From Leptodontidium sp. MPI-SDFR-AT-0119 (lineage: Eukaryota; Ascomycota; Leotiomycetes; Helotiales; Leptodontidiaceae), in assembly GCA_020726505.1 (NCBI GenBank), contig JAHLEZ010000007.1:310001-374000 (forward strand): a DNA stretch of 64,000 nucleotides, in the 5' to 3' direction. Both the position numbers and the translations under genes were made by a program. Shown here piece after piece: positions 11,962-21,508 of this stretch; the stretch's first letter is position 1; every line of letters begins with the position of its first letter. The notes beneath the pieces were generated by a model that saw nothing but the letters and a program-made list of their open reading frames with translations, made no database searches and had not been told where the DNA came from.

Positions 11962-14188
11962 ATGCCTTTTGACATGGCTAGCCCATCACAGGCACCGGCC
12001 ATGGCCGGCGCAGCAGTCATCAACCAGTTCGTTCAGCCTAACGTCCTGTGTAGAGAGTGCCAGTACATTTGCGAGAGATCGGAGATATTGAATTCGGATT
12101 TGCTTGCGCAAGACAGAGTCTGGGATCGGCACCTACCTTCCGTTCTCAACCCATCTGGCATGGCACGAATCCGTGTCTCACAACGCGAATTCTATGACCA
12201 TTGCTAGACGCTTGAGGAATTTGTAATCTCAACTACCAATGGCTGCCATTTATGCAGCCTCTTCATGGATCAGCTTAACCTTCCACTTCCTAGAACATAG
12301 CCAAAGTATTGGACTCGCCCCGATCCTCCCATCCCCCGCAGCCCGCTACGAATCATTATCAGCCAAAGCATTGACAGTATAAAATTAAGCCTTGATGCAG
12401 GCAACGGATTTGGAAGATATCCTGGTGATGGGGTAGGTTACAGCACGAGCACAATCAGAGTGTTCATGAAGTAGCTAGGCATAATGGGTAAGTCTCTTCT
12501 TGCGGTTCACTGGAGGTTTGTTGATCAAGTGTAGTTGGTCAGGACTTCGATCTGAGCCCGAGTCTGAAGATGTGTCTAAAATTGCCAGGTACAGTCATTC
12601 CACTTCGCCGAATGACACTGTGGAATTGATTCGAACTTGGCTTGACAAATGCCAGGGCACCCATCAGCACAGCTGTTGTAAGTCGCGCACGGAGATCAAA
12701 CGTTTGCCTACTAGACTGGTCGATGTTGGACCAAAGGATGGTTCTGAAGATCCTCGCCTACTTGAATCTGCGAACCTAAACAACAAGCTCGCGTATGTCG
12801 TCGCACTCAGCTATCGATGGGCCAAGCTCGGTAATTTCATGCTTACCTCGAAGACATTCCCGATGCTATCTACGGGCGTGCGAGTGGAGAAGTACCCTCT
12901 TACTTTCCAGCATGCCATCCAATTGTGCAGAAGACTGGGATACCGCTATTTGTGGATTGACTCCTTGTGTATCTTCCAAGATAGCCCTAAAGATCAGCTC
13001 CGAGAGATAAATTCCATGAAGACGGTATACCAGAACTGTGCGTGGACCCTGGCAGCTATTCACGGAGAGGATTGCACGAGTGGATGCTTCTCTGAATTTG
13101 ACCGCCTCAGAAACATTCCTTGTCTTCTCCCATGCAAAGAGCCGCTCTCTGCATGTACAATGGACTTTCGATTCATAAACCCATTCCGCGAAGCAGATTT
13201 CCAGTCTCCCCTTTTTGCACGAGGTTGGGTATTCCAGGAAGCTTACCTATCTCGAACAGTCTATGTTGGAACTCGCGGGGTTTATTGGGAGTGTTTCTCC
13301 TCCAGGACGGATGATCTCGATTATCAGTACCAAGCTGACGAAGGTGCCACATCGTTCTTGAATGGAAAATTAAAGTTCAGCTTTGATGATGTCCTCGCAC
13401 GATTGAGCACGCCGGCTGGGAGAAGTGGGTTATCGGGTGCGCTTCAAAGCTGGTATAAGCTTGTTAGTGCCTATTCCAGGACGCAATTTTCAAATCCCAT
13501 GATCGAGCTTTTGCTTTGCTTGGCGTGATTGAGGCCATTCACGATCAAACTACCCTCACACCCTTCTTTGGTCTTTGGAAGGAAGGAATCTCAGAAGGCT
13601 TACTTTGGCAAATTGTTCATTCACCCACAAAACGCCCCTCGCTATACTGTGCGCCGAGCTTTTCATGGTTTAGCGTGGACGACCCGATAACGCAGATGTA
13701 CTTCCTCAATGATACGGAAATTAAATACGTTGCATCAAACATCCAGACCAGCCTTCACTACTCAGGCCACGACCCACAAGCAGTGCACACACACAAAGCT
13801 AGTAATTCCATCAAGGGACTGACTGCCAATGTTCTCATTTCTTGCAAAAAAGCGTCGAGAGGAAGATGAATTGGAGAAATGGGAGTGTATAGGTGAGCAA
13901 GAACTTCGAGGGTTTTCTGCTAAGTCGTTCCACCCGTATCTGGACTGTCTGGAGAACGAGACGATGATGTGGGTCACTTTTCTCGTTCTGGCTACAAAAC
14001 GCGTGCACGAGGAAAGCAAAGGTACTGCGGGTGAGCAAGACAACGTAGCGAGCCTCATACTTAGACGTCTACATGGATCAGCCGTCTATGCGCCAGATAT
14101 CTTTGAGCGAATCGGATGTTTTCCGATACGTTGGCTGGTGGATCTTGACAACAGTAACTACTGTAGAGATTATCTAGATGAACTTTAA
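11962..14188 (+). pseudogene. HET-domain (heterokaryon incompatibility) gene, broken
   Basis: HET proteins trigger cell death when genetically different hyphae fuse. The HET signature is clear between about 12,780 and 13,280: VVALSYRWA, then RRLGYRYLWIDSLCIFQDS, then the LFARGWVFQEAYLSR block. An upstream GCHLCSLF segment matches the usual cysteine-containing N-terminal part. The reading frame is not intact. In-frame TAG codons lie at 12205-12207, 12298-12300 and 12472-12474. The frame changes between about 12,475 and 12,540, where a GTAAGT donor could explain part of it. It shifts by one base near 13,505, where the expected DRAFALLGV continues in another frame. It shifts again in an A-run near 13,848, after which a C-terminal part ends at 14188. 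TAG could come from CAG or TGG by C-to-T transitions of the RIP type. Start taken at 11962. It lies beside BTB and HeLo-like genes. Confidence 0.85.
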
Positions 14189-14881
14189 GGATAGAAACGA
14201 GACAGGCGCATGAATTGGCTTGCGAATTAGCTACCGTTCTAATCTTCACACCCCAATTATAGTTAGTTTATGAATTTTGAAAAGTAACGGCAGTTAGTGC
14301 TAATTCTCGGCAAAATGGGTAAAATATTGACTACACTGTATATCAATAATAAATTCGTGGACTTGATAAAGAAAAAGTTATGATTCCAAAACTACATATT
14401 CGTCTCGTGACACCGTGCGTCTCAGGACGCAGGGGCAGTCGTCTTGTAACGTGTTATTGAGTGCTACTTCGACAGGACTCACGGCGGCAGTGTAGACGAC
14501 AAAATTTTCATCAATGACCAATAACTCTCTTCTTTCAGGTACATGAATGTCTTTATTTAACAAGCTCACTACCACTTAGAGTTTCAAGTTTCTATATCCT
14601 TTTCTTTGTATGTATGCTATTTCTTTGAGGGACTTGCAAATCCTAATCCAAATGTAAACATTCAATATGAATGAAATATCATCTTTTGAAGAACAGCACC
14701 AAAAGTCTTTTTGTCTCAAAAAACAGATCAATTATTGAAGTTTTACTTACTTATTTTCAGTACTTAACCTCACATCATCCATGGGATTTAGAGATTCGCC
14801 TCCTCCTTATAAAGTGCCTTCGTGTCAACAGTCAAACCAAGTTAAAACACAACCCATAGGTTTTATACTCTGTTGATCAGT
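14189..14881. other. AT-rich intergenic region, promoter of first BTB gene
   Basis: No gene recognised. The last 80 bases carry a TATA-like box (separate entry) and lead into the start codon at 14882. Confidence 0.5.
14808..14813 (+). promoter_or_regulatory. TATA-like box of first BTB gene
   Basis: A perfect TATAAA lies 69 bases upstream of the proposed ATG at 14882. Its position fits a core promoter. The assignment rests only on motif and spacing. Confidence 0.45.
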
Positions 14882-15755
14882 ATGTCGTCTAGTAGTAATA
14901 GCTCCGATACGGCTTCTGGCTCGTCTCAGATTGCAACTATATCTGCAGCAAATTCCAAACGCCGCCGTCGCGGATCCAAAGAGGCCAAGTTCGAAGCAGC
15001 TTCTTTTGAAAAGTGAGCTTAACCAACCCCCCCCCCCCCCCCCCCCAAAACAAATCCAGCGTCCTTGATGCCGCGTCTAGTAAACCGCAAATATAACCAG
15101 AACAAAGCTAATGATCTGCAGCGATCCGACATTATTCGTGACCTTCTTAGTTGGGCCCAATGCCGTCGAATTCCGTATTCATCGAGAGGTCATCTACCAG
15201 CAATGCAACGTCTTCAAAGCAGCATTCGAATCGACCATGATCGAAGGCCAAACACAGACATATACTCTTCCCGATATCAGCGAGCAATGTTTCAGCCTCT
15301 TCGTACAATGGACATACGCACAGAAGCTAAATCTGTTCCAACTGGCAAAAGGCTATGTCCATGACGAGGAAGCCACCGCAGAAGAAGACGCCGAAAACAT
15401 GGCCCTCGTCGAGCTCTAGGTCTTTGGTGACAGATACGTCTTGCCAGCGCTCCAAGACCACGTCATCAACAGAATATACGATATATTCCAAGCCACGCCG
15501 ACCATCTCGACCGTCACCTTTCAGTATATCTACGCCAACACCCTCTCCGAGCCTGACCGGTCGTCAGTACTGCAAAGATTCATCGTCGCGATGGTTGCTG
15601 AGTGGGCTGGTATGCAGATGTTTGGTAATGGTGATGTTGTTGACACGTTCCCAGCGCAGATGTTAGCCGATATCTGTAAGTTGCTTGCTAACATTAAAGA
15701 CAAATCCGGCGTGGATGATATTGACATGAGTCAGTTCTGGGTGGACGATGCATGA
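14882..15755 (+). pseudogene. BTB/POZ-domain protein with premature stop
   Basis: Exon 1 is 14882-15012 (GTGAGC donor). Exon 2 starts at 15122 after CTGCAG and opens directly into the BTB fold: DPTLFVTFLVG, then EFRIHREVI and a FKAAFES motif. BTB domains mediate protein-protein contacts, often in ubiquitin-ligase adaptors; fungal stand-alone copies are mostly uncharacterised. The frame is clean to 15755 except for one TAG at 15417-15419, in the sequence LVEL-stop-VFGDRYVLPAL. The tandem paralogue at 16607 reads LAELWVFGDTYIIPVL, so the stop replaces Trp (TGG to TAG). As it stands the gene encodes only the BTB core and loses the C-terminal helical part. The truncated product of roughly 146 residues could still be made. 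The intron holds a 20-base C-run. Confidence 0.85.
15027..15046 (+). repeat. Poly-C tract in BTB intron
   Basis: Twenty consecutive C bases lie within the 109 bp intron 15013-15121, between the donor and a CTAAT branch-like motif. The length is likely to vary and is a hard spot for sequencing. Confidence 0.85.
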
Positions 15756-16606
15756 TGCGACGGATTCAACATGCCAGAACGGAATAAATAGCGAGTCTTG
15801 CGTGGATTCCGGGTGGATTGTCCATCCCCCTGGTGGATTCTTAGGACTAGTCTATTTTAGAATGTGTCCTGCTTCGGGACTTATCTCAACACTTCTTTTT
15901 CAAACCTTCTCGTCTCCCAATAGTTGGATAATTAATTTTCTCACGAAGAAAAGAATTCTAGATATTCTCCCTTCCTTTTGTTGTGTATTTCACAGATTAG
16001 TTTTGAGTAGTACATCCACAATTGACATGACATGTTTTTTTTCTTCAATGGTTATAATTTTGATGAAGCGTGTATTTAATGAGCGAGGATGACTGCAGTC
16101 GCTCATTGTCTGAGGCATTGCTTGATATGAGCCATGTAACGAAATACGAAAGAATTATATTATACATGGGAATCGCCGGCCTACTACTTTGTACAAATAA
16201 TGAAGCGCAAGAGTCAACTTGGAAATATACTCAAATACGTCAAGCAAAGCTGTCATCTCAACTTGCTCTTAAGACTCGAATCGCCTGAACAGCACGCTGC
16301 ATTCGATCAGGCTCCGATCAACACTTTCTCATCTGTGGTGACTGGTTTGAACAGTCTCTTGTTTTTTTTTTAAACGTGTTGTTTACTTCTAAGTGAGATG
16401 TTTGGCTGTTTGGCATTGTTTGGTCAGATCTCATCGTTTTGTTTCTCGGTCTATAAGTAGCTCGCCTCTCATGCTTTTGAAACTGTACTGTTAGTATATT
16501 TCGTGTTCGATCCCTAGAATTCGTAGGTTTCGGGAGCTCGTCTCCCAGCTATCCTAGCTCACCTTCAATCTTCAATCCAGTTTCTCAAACAGGAGAAATT
16601 GCCAGC
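15756..16606. other. Intergenic region between BTB paralogues
   Basis: AT-rich, with no supported gene. It holds a TATA-like element at 16452 and a pyrimidine-rich leader before the ATG at 16607. Confidence 0.5.
16452..16457 (+). promoter_or_regulatory. TATA-like box of second BTB gene
   Basis: TATAAG lies about 155 bases upstream of the ATG at 16607, in the context GGTCTATAAGTAG. It may set a transcription start near 16,490. Motif-only evidence. Confidence 0.35.
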
Positions 16607-17505
16607 ATGTCATCGAGTCGGATCGTAGATCCCTTCGCCTCTAGTCCGGAGTCGGAAGGCTCGTCCAACAGACCTCGTAAAGACACACCTGCGAGCGCTT
16701 CAAAATGTCCAGACCGACAAGTCGAGAAGCCCAAATTCCCAACAGCATCTTTCGAGTAAGTTCAACTTCGCGCTCCAACTCCCATCTAATTACCCCATGC
16801 CATAGATCACACGTTTACAAGAACTTCATATAAATGTTGAAGTATCACTGAAATTTATTCTAACTCTCTCTTAGGGATCCCGACGAATGGGTTTACTTTG
16901 ACGTTGGCCCAGCCCCCAATGCTAAGCGAAGACAAATCCACAAGGAGGCCATCTACATCCATTGCACAACTTTCCGAAAAGCATTCGAATCAAACATGAA
17001 GGAAGGACAGACCAAAGTCTTCAAACTAGGTGAGACGAACATGAAGACATTCGTGCTCTTTCAGCAATGGGTTTATTCTCAAAGCTTTAATCTCGGCCAA
17101 CTTGCAGAGGATTACGAGCCAGAAAATATGACCGACGCTGAGCGAGATGCGGAGAATCAAACCTTAGCAGAGCTTTGGGTCTTCGGGGACACTTATATCA
17201 TCCCGGTTCTACAGAACTATGCTATGACTGCGATGATTGATATTCACAGGGCCCACCGTCGGCTTCCCTCGACGGAGCTATTCGATTACATCTACGAAAA
17301 CACAATGGAGAATAGCGCCCTGCGTACACACGTCGTTCAATTGTGCGTTTTGTCTGGAAGAACCGATATCTATGACGACTTCGAGGATTTCCAACCTGCA
17401 ATGTTTGCCGATATTTGCAAGAGATTCACGGTTATTATGAGGTGTGGTATATTTCCTTGGGGTTTCGGGGATATCACTATTGATGAATGCTATGTCGACG
17501 AGTAA
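16607..17505 (+). CDS. BTB/POZ-domain protein
   Basis: Exons 16607-16755 and 16875-17505 encode 259 residues. The donor is GTAAGT and the acceptor CTCTTAG, joining the frame at GAG-GAT. Residues 1-50 are a Ser/Pro/Lys-rich leader like that of the upstream paralogue. The BTB fold follows, with RRQIHKEAIYIHCTTF, the FRKAFESNM segment and a FQQWVYSQSF helix that matches FVQWTYAQKL in the paralogue. The rest is helical and ends in DECYVDE. The two genes share intron position and phase and clearly arose by tandem duplication. This copy is intact. Proteins of this fungal group contain BTB alone, without kelch or MATH domains, and their partners are unknown. Location beside HET-type and HeLo-like genes suggests an accessory island but does not assign a role. 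Confidence 0.85.
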
Positions 17506-17868
17506 AAGTGTGTAGATAGGCAGGAGTGACGAAGAACATGTCAAGGCTTAATTTGAACTTTTTGTCTTCATGTCAAAGGAGTCGCCAGTTAGGCCAGTTA
17601 ATATTATTTATACTTCAGAATGGGCTGCGTCGCTGGGAAGCCTGCGATTCAGCCCTGAGCTGCGCCTTCATGCAGCCTCATGAACGACAACACACTTCTC
17701 CCACACCCTCGAAACTTCAGCCTTCTTCTCTCAATTCACCCCCCAGCCTTGCACAAAGAGTTTCGAAATCCATCAAAAAGATTGACCTGAGTGATTCTCT
17801 CGTTCGAGCTCATCTCGGATATCTGGTTCACTTGATAATTGAACGGATCTGAGCAACTCACCTGCCCA
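17506..17868. other. Intergenic region before the HeLo-like gene
   Basis: No gene seen. It contains pyrimidine-rich sequence leading to the ATG at 17869. Confidence 0.45.
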
Positions 17869-20555
17869 ATGGCTGAAATCGTTGGCCTCGCTGCCAGCGT
17901 CGCGGGACTCGTCGCTATTACGGGGCAGATTGGCAAGAGCATCCTTTTCATCAAGGTATTTCTGGAGGATACGAAGAATGCACCAGAGGAAGTTCGTTCC
18001 CTTGCGGCCGAAATCGAGCTTCTCGGTTCTGCAGCCGAGAAAACAGATGCCCTGCTCGTGAAATGTCACGCCGATGGAATTGAAATCGACCTTGAGGAGG
18101 AGAGGAAGGGATTGACGAGGTATGCGGATATGATCGAAAGATTGAAGGAGAAGGTCGAGAAAGACGTCAAGGCTTTTAGGGCGGGGAAGGGACATTGGTG
18201 GGAAAGGGTAGGGAGTGTGGCAAGGAAGAAGAGTGTGGAGGGGTATTTGGTTGGGGTGGAAAGAGCGAAGACTTTAGTGATGGGTATTGAAACTAAAATC
18301 ATGATGTGAGTATAATTACCCAACAGTTTTTTTAACAATTCTTTCCGTGCCAGGATCGGGGAAATGTCGTGGTTACCCTTGATGTGAATGAACATTTCAA
18401 CTAATATTCTTAGTCAATTGCAACACGACCACCGCGACTCTCTCCTGACGACAAATCAAACCCTCGAAGCCGTGCAATTATTGACGGACCGAAACACAAC
18501 GACTCTGAATGCAGTAGAGAGACAGACGACGCAGATTACGAATTGGACTGGAACCACGGATCAAACTCTCGATACCCTGCAAGTATCGACAGACGAAAAC
18601 ACAACGATACTCAACATGGTGGAGACACAGACATCGCATATTACGAACTGGACTGGAACCACGGATCAGAAACTGGCCACCCTCTCGGATGGAGTTCAAC
18701 AAATCAACACCAGCATCAACACTCTCATACCAGCCATGCAGAACCTGCAGAACCAGACTTCACGTCCATCTGAGCTATCTGCTCTCGAATCAATGCTGGA
18801 ATCGGCAGTCATGCGCGGTCTGAAACGACATAATGAAGAACTTCAGAAGACCACTCAACACACTCCAGTACATAATCCACTACCAGAGACGACCCCAGAA
18901 TACCATGATATACCAACGGAGAATACCAATGAGCAGCTCTACTCAGGAAGCTACGCCATGATCCGCCGCGACAAAACAGTTTTCCGGACAGCATTCCGCA
19001 CACCCTTCTTCGACATCGAAATCGAAACGAAAGAAGCCCAACGAACACCAAAACCCAAGAAGGGAACCCCTCTCCATGAACTATCTCGATTGAAACCCAC
19101 GCACTCACAACGCTTCACCAAGTACCACGTTCGGGTCAAGATTCCATTTTGGAGAGGCGGTATGACCTTCCAATCGGGCAACGCAGACATGATATATGGC
19201 GGGAATCTCTGCAAGACTTTTCGAACGTACAATTTTGTTCCACATAATGCACCGATCATCAAAGCTTGCAAAAAGTTTGATTTGCCTCAAGTCCGGAGAC
19301 TGTTTGAAGCTGGTCTTGCTTCTCCTTTGGACTTCGATTATGACCGGCACACGTCTTTAGTCGATACCGTTGTGCTGAGCATATCATGTCAGGAAAATAA
19401 AGCTACATCTTTCTCTCGTGCAATTGCCCTATTAAAATACTTGATATGCTGTCTTGCCGGAGATATTGGCTACGTGAGCCAGTTAAGTAGAATTTTTGAA
19501 TCTGTCTCCTTCGGTATATCAGCTCAGAAGCACTGGGCTGACTTAGTCGAGATATGCAGACTTGGTATTACGCACAGTTCTGAAGATCCGTTCAAGAAAG
19601 TTGAATTTTATCTCGACATCAAGCTGTCCAAAACGCCTTTATATCAACTACTGGTTGGACAAGATAAGTGGTGGTTCGATGACATGATCAAGTTCAGGAA
19701 TCCTTCTGCTCAAAACTATTGGTACGAAACTGATCTACAGATGCTGAGAGATCCAACGGCATCAGCTTTGCAAGCTGCCATATCAAATGGTTTTCTGTAC
19801 CGTCCATATCACAATATATACACCTCCCTGTACGATAGAGACGGCTGTGTGCATATGCTGCTTGCATTTGCCGCAGACAACATGGAAGAGAAGTTTCACA
19901 AGTGCGTGCTTTCTCGCTTGGTCATTTTGCTAAACAATGGAATTGACCCACGGAGAGTGGCTTTAATTCATAGAAGCTATGAGCCGACGATGAGCAGCAT
20001 GGACAGACCACTATCATGCACAGAATTTGCCCAAAGTCTCAATTTGACAGACTTGTGGCGAGAAGCTTTGGAAAGAGCTTGCTGGAGAAATGCTGATATT
20101 GATGAGTTATTCGACGAAGATCTGCTGCAAGCGACTGTTGGCTTGCTGAGTGGCGAGATAAAATACCGATTTCGAGAAGATCAACGGAGTGACTTTATCC
20201 AGAATCTACGCCAGGGAAAGTTTGTGGATCTAGAAGGTGATACACTTTCTGATCTCTCAAGGAAGTGGGGAATTGAACTCGGCATCCCCGATAACGGTAT
20301 TAAAAGGATGATCTGCGAAGTTGCATCTATTTTCAAGACACTGAAGACCCCTGGAAGCTGGCTGCATGAGCAGAGTGTCAGTTTGGTGCCCGGCAAGGAC
20401 TTCGAGCTCCCCGCTCACGACCCTTGTTACTACGGTTTTGAGGAATCAAACGCTGTTCAAAATTGGAAATGTATACAAGACATTTGGGAGAACGAACATG
20501 GCGGGTGTATTCTAGAGGGCTACGGCTACGAAGCCATCGAGTACAGCGACACCAG

Positions 20556-20594
<39 letters not shown>

Positions 20595-20655
20595 CGACGA
20601 GTACGAACAAGAAAGCGAGTCACCAGATGACTATGCTGCATCTGAGGTACGATAA
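17869..20655 (+). CDS. HeLo-like/STAND N-terminal-domain protein with ankyrin-like C-terminal region
   Basis: Exons 17869-18305 and 18414-20655 give 892 residues. The donor is GTGAGT and the acceptor follows an ACTAAT branch point. The N-terminus (MAEIVGLAASVAGLVAITGQ) has the hydrophobic opening helix and following helices typical of the fungal N-terminal domains of STAND/NLR-type proteins (HeLo-like, NACHT_N). Residues about 155-260 hold two copies of a roughly 35-residue helical repeat, each ending in ITNWTGTTDQ, likely a coiled coil. From about residue 415 the sequence NAPIIKACKKFDLPQVRRLF resembles degenerate ankyrin repeats, followed by a long helical region. The C-terminus has 14 consecutive Asp residues coded by GAT/GAC. 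No NACHT or NB-ARC P-loop is seen, so this is not a full NLR. Proteins of this design are often associated with fungal non-self recognition, but this function is inferred. Confidence 0.8.
20557..20598 (+). repeat. GAT trinucleotide repeat coding poly-Asp
   Basis: Twelve GAT codons followed by two GAC codons encode 14 aspartates near the C-terminus of the HeLo-like protein. The pure GAT run suggests slippage expansion in the coding frame. Confidence 0.9.
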
Positions 20656-20747
20656 TATCATTACATCTACCAAAGATCCGAGGATGTTCAGACAGTCAAT
20701 GTCGATCATTGTATAATTGCATCTCGCAAGCCGTCATTACCTACCCC

Positions 20748-21508
20748 TCAGTACCCATCTACAATATCATCGACCTGCCTCCTCTTCGCAAACTCAACAA
20801 ATTCTCGATCTAGGTATCCGCAATCAGCAACATCACCTCACCATACCAGCGGTTCAGTACTCACAGCTAATCTTATCCTCGCCATCTACCGAGTTCATCA
20901 ACTCATCAACCTCGGCATCCGTCACATTCTCACCCAACCCCGCCATCAACTGGCGGAACTGCGCAGCCGTGATCGAGCTCTTGAAGGAAGAATCGAAAGG
21001 CGCCCACGCAGCTTTGAAATCGGCTTCGCTGTCCCCTTCCTTCTCAGTACTCACCTCCTTTTCAGGAGCCGAGACTTCGATGGGCGGAGCTCTTGAGCGA
21101 CCAGTCATCATCGCGATGAATTCTGTTTCATCAGCTTCGAAGCTGGAGAAAGAGTATGGGGAAAGAGGGGCATACCATCGAAATTGATCGTTCCGTCGCC
21201 ATCTAGATCAACTTCTTTGATGATCTGCGCAAGTTCCTCTGGGCTTGGGTTCTGGCCGGATGCTTTCATCACGCGGCCGAATTCCTCGACTGTAATGTTC
21301 CCTCCCTGGTCCGCATCCTGAGTCCATCTGTCAGCTACGAACTTCGCGATCTCTCAGGATGGGGGAACGGAACTCACGTATTGATCGAACTCATGCTTCA
21401 AAATCGCAATCTCCTCTTCCGAGAGATATCTTCCCGACTATTCCTCATCAGCTTATCCGCTCTCCCCTTCCCGAGGCCGAGTAAACGGGAGGATCGATCG
21501 CTTACCAT
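20748..21508 (-). CDS. Calmodulin-like EF-hand protein
   Basis: Five exons on the minus strand: 21506-21508, 21378-21437, 21176-21317, 20865-21122 and 20748-20809. They total 174 residues with matching phases and GTRNGN-type donors. Exon 1 is the ATG alone, followed by GTAAGC; an intron right after the start codon is known from fungal calmodulin genes. The protein opens with YLSEEEIAILKHEFDQY. EF-hand 1 (DADQGGNITVEE) is imperfect. EF-hand 2 (DLDGDGTINFDE) is canonical. A Pro/Glu-rich linker of about 30 residues follows. EF-hand 3 (FDSSFKSSITAAQF) has lost its acidic ligands, and EF-hand 4 (VDGEDKISYREF) is one residue short. It therefore probably binds one or two calcium ions. It is longer than calmodulin (about 149 residues) and may be a light-chain or specialised sensor; the target is unknown. 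Confidence 0.85.

Noticed and set aside
20717..21187. Plus-strand frame opposite the calmodulin-like gene
   Set aside because: The minus strand carries EF-hand motifs with matching splice sites; the plus frame is its shadow.
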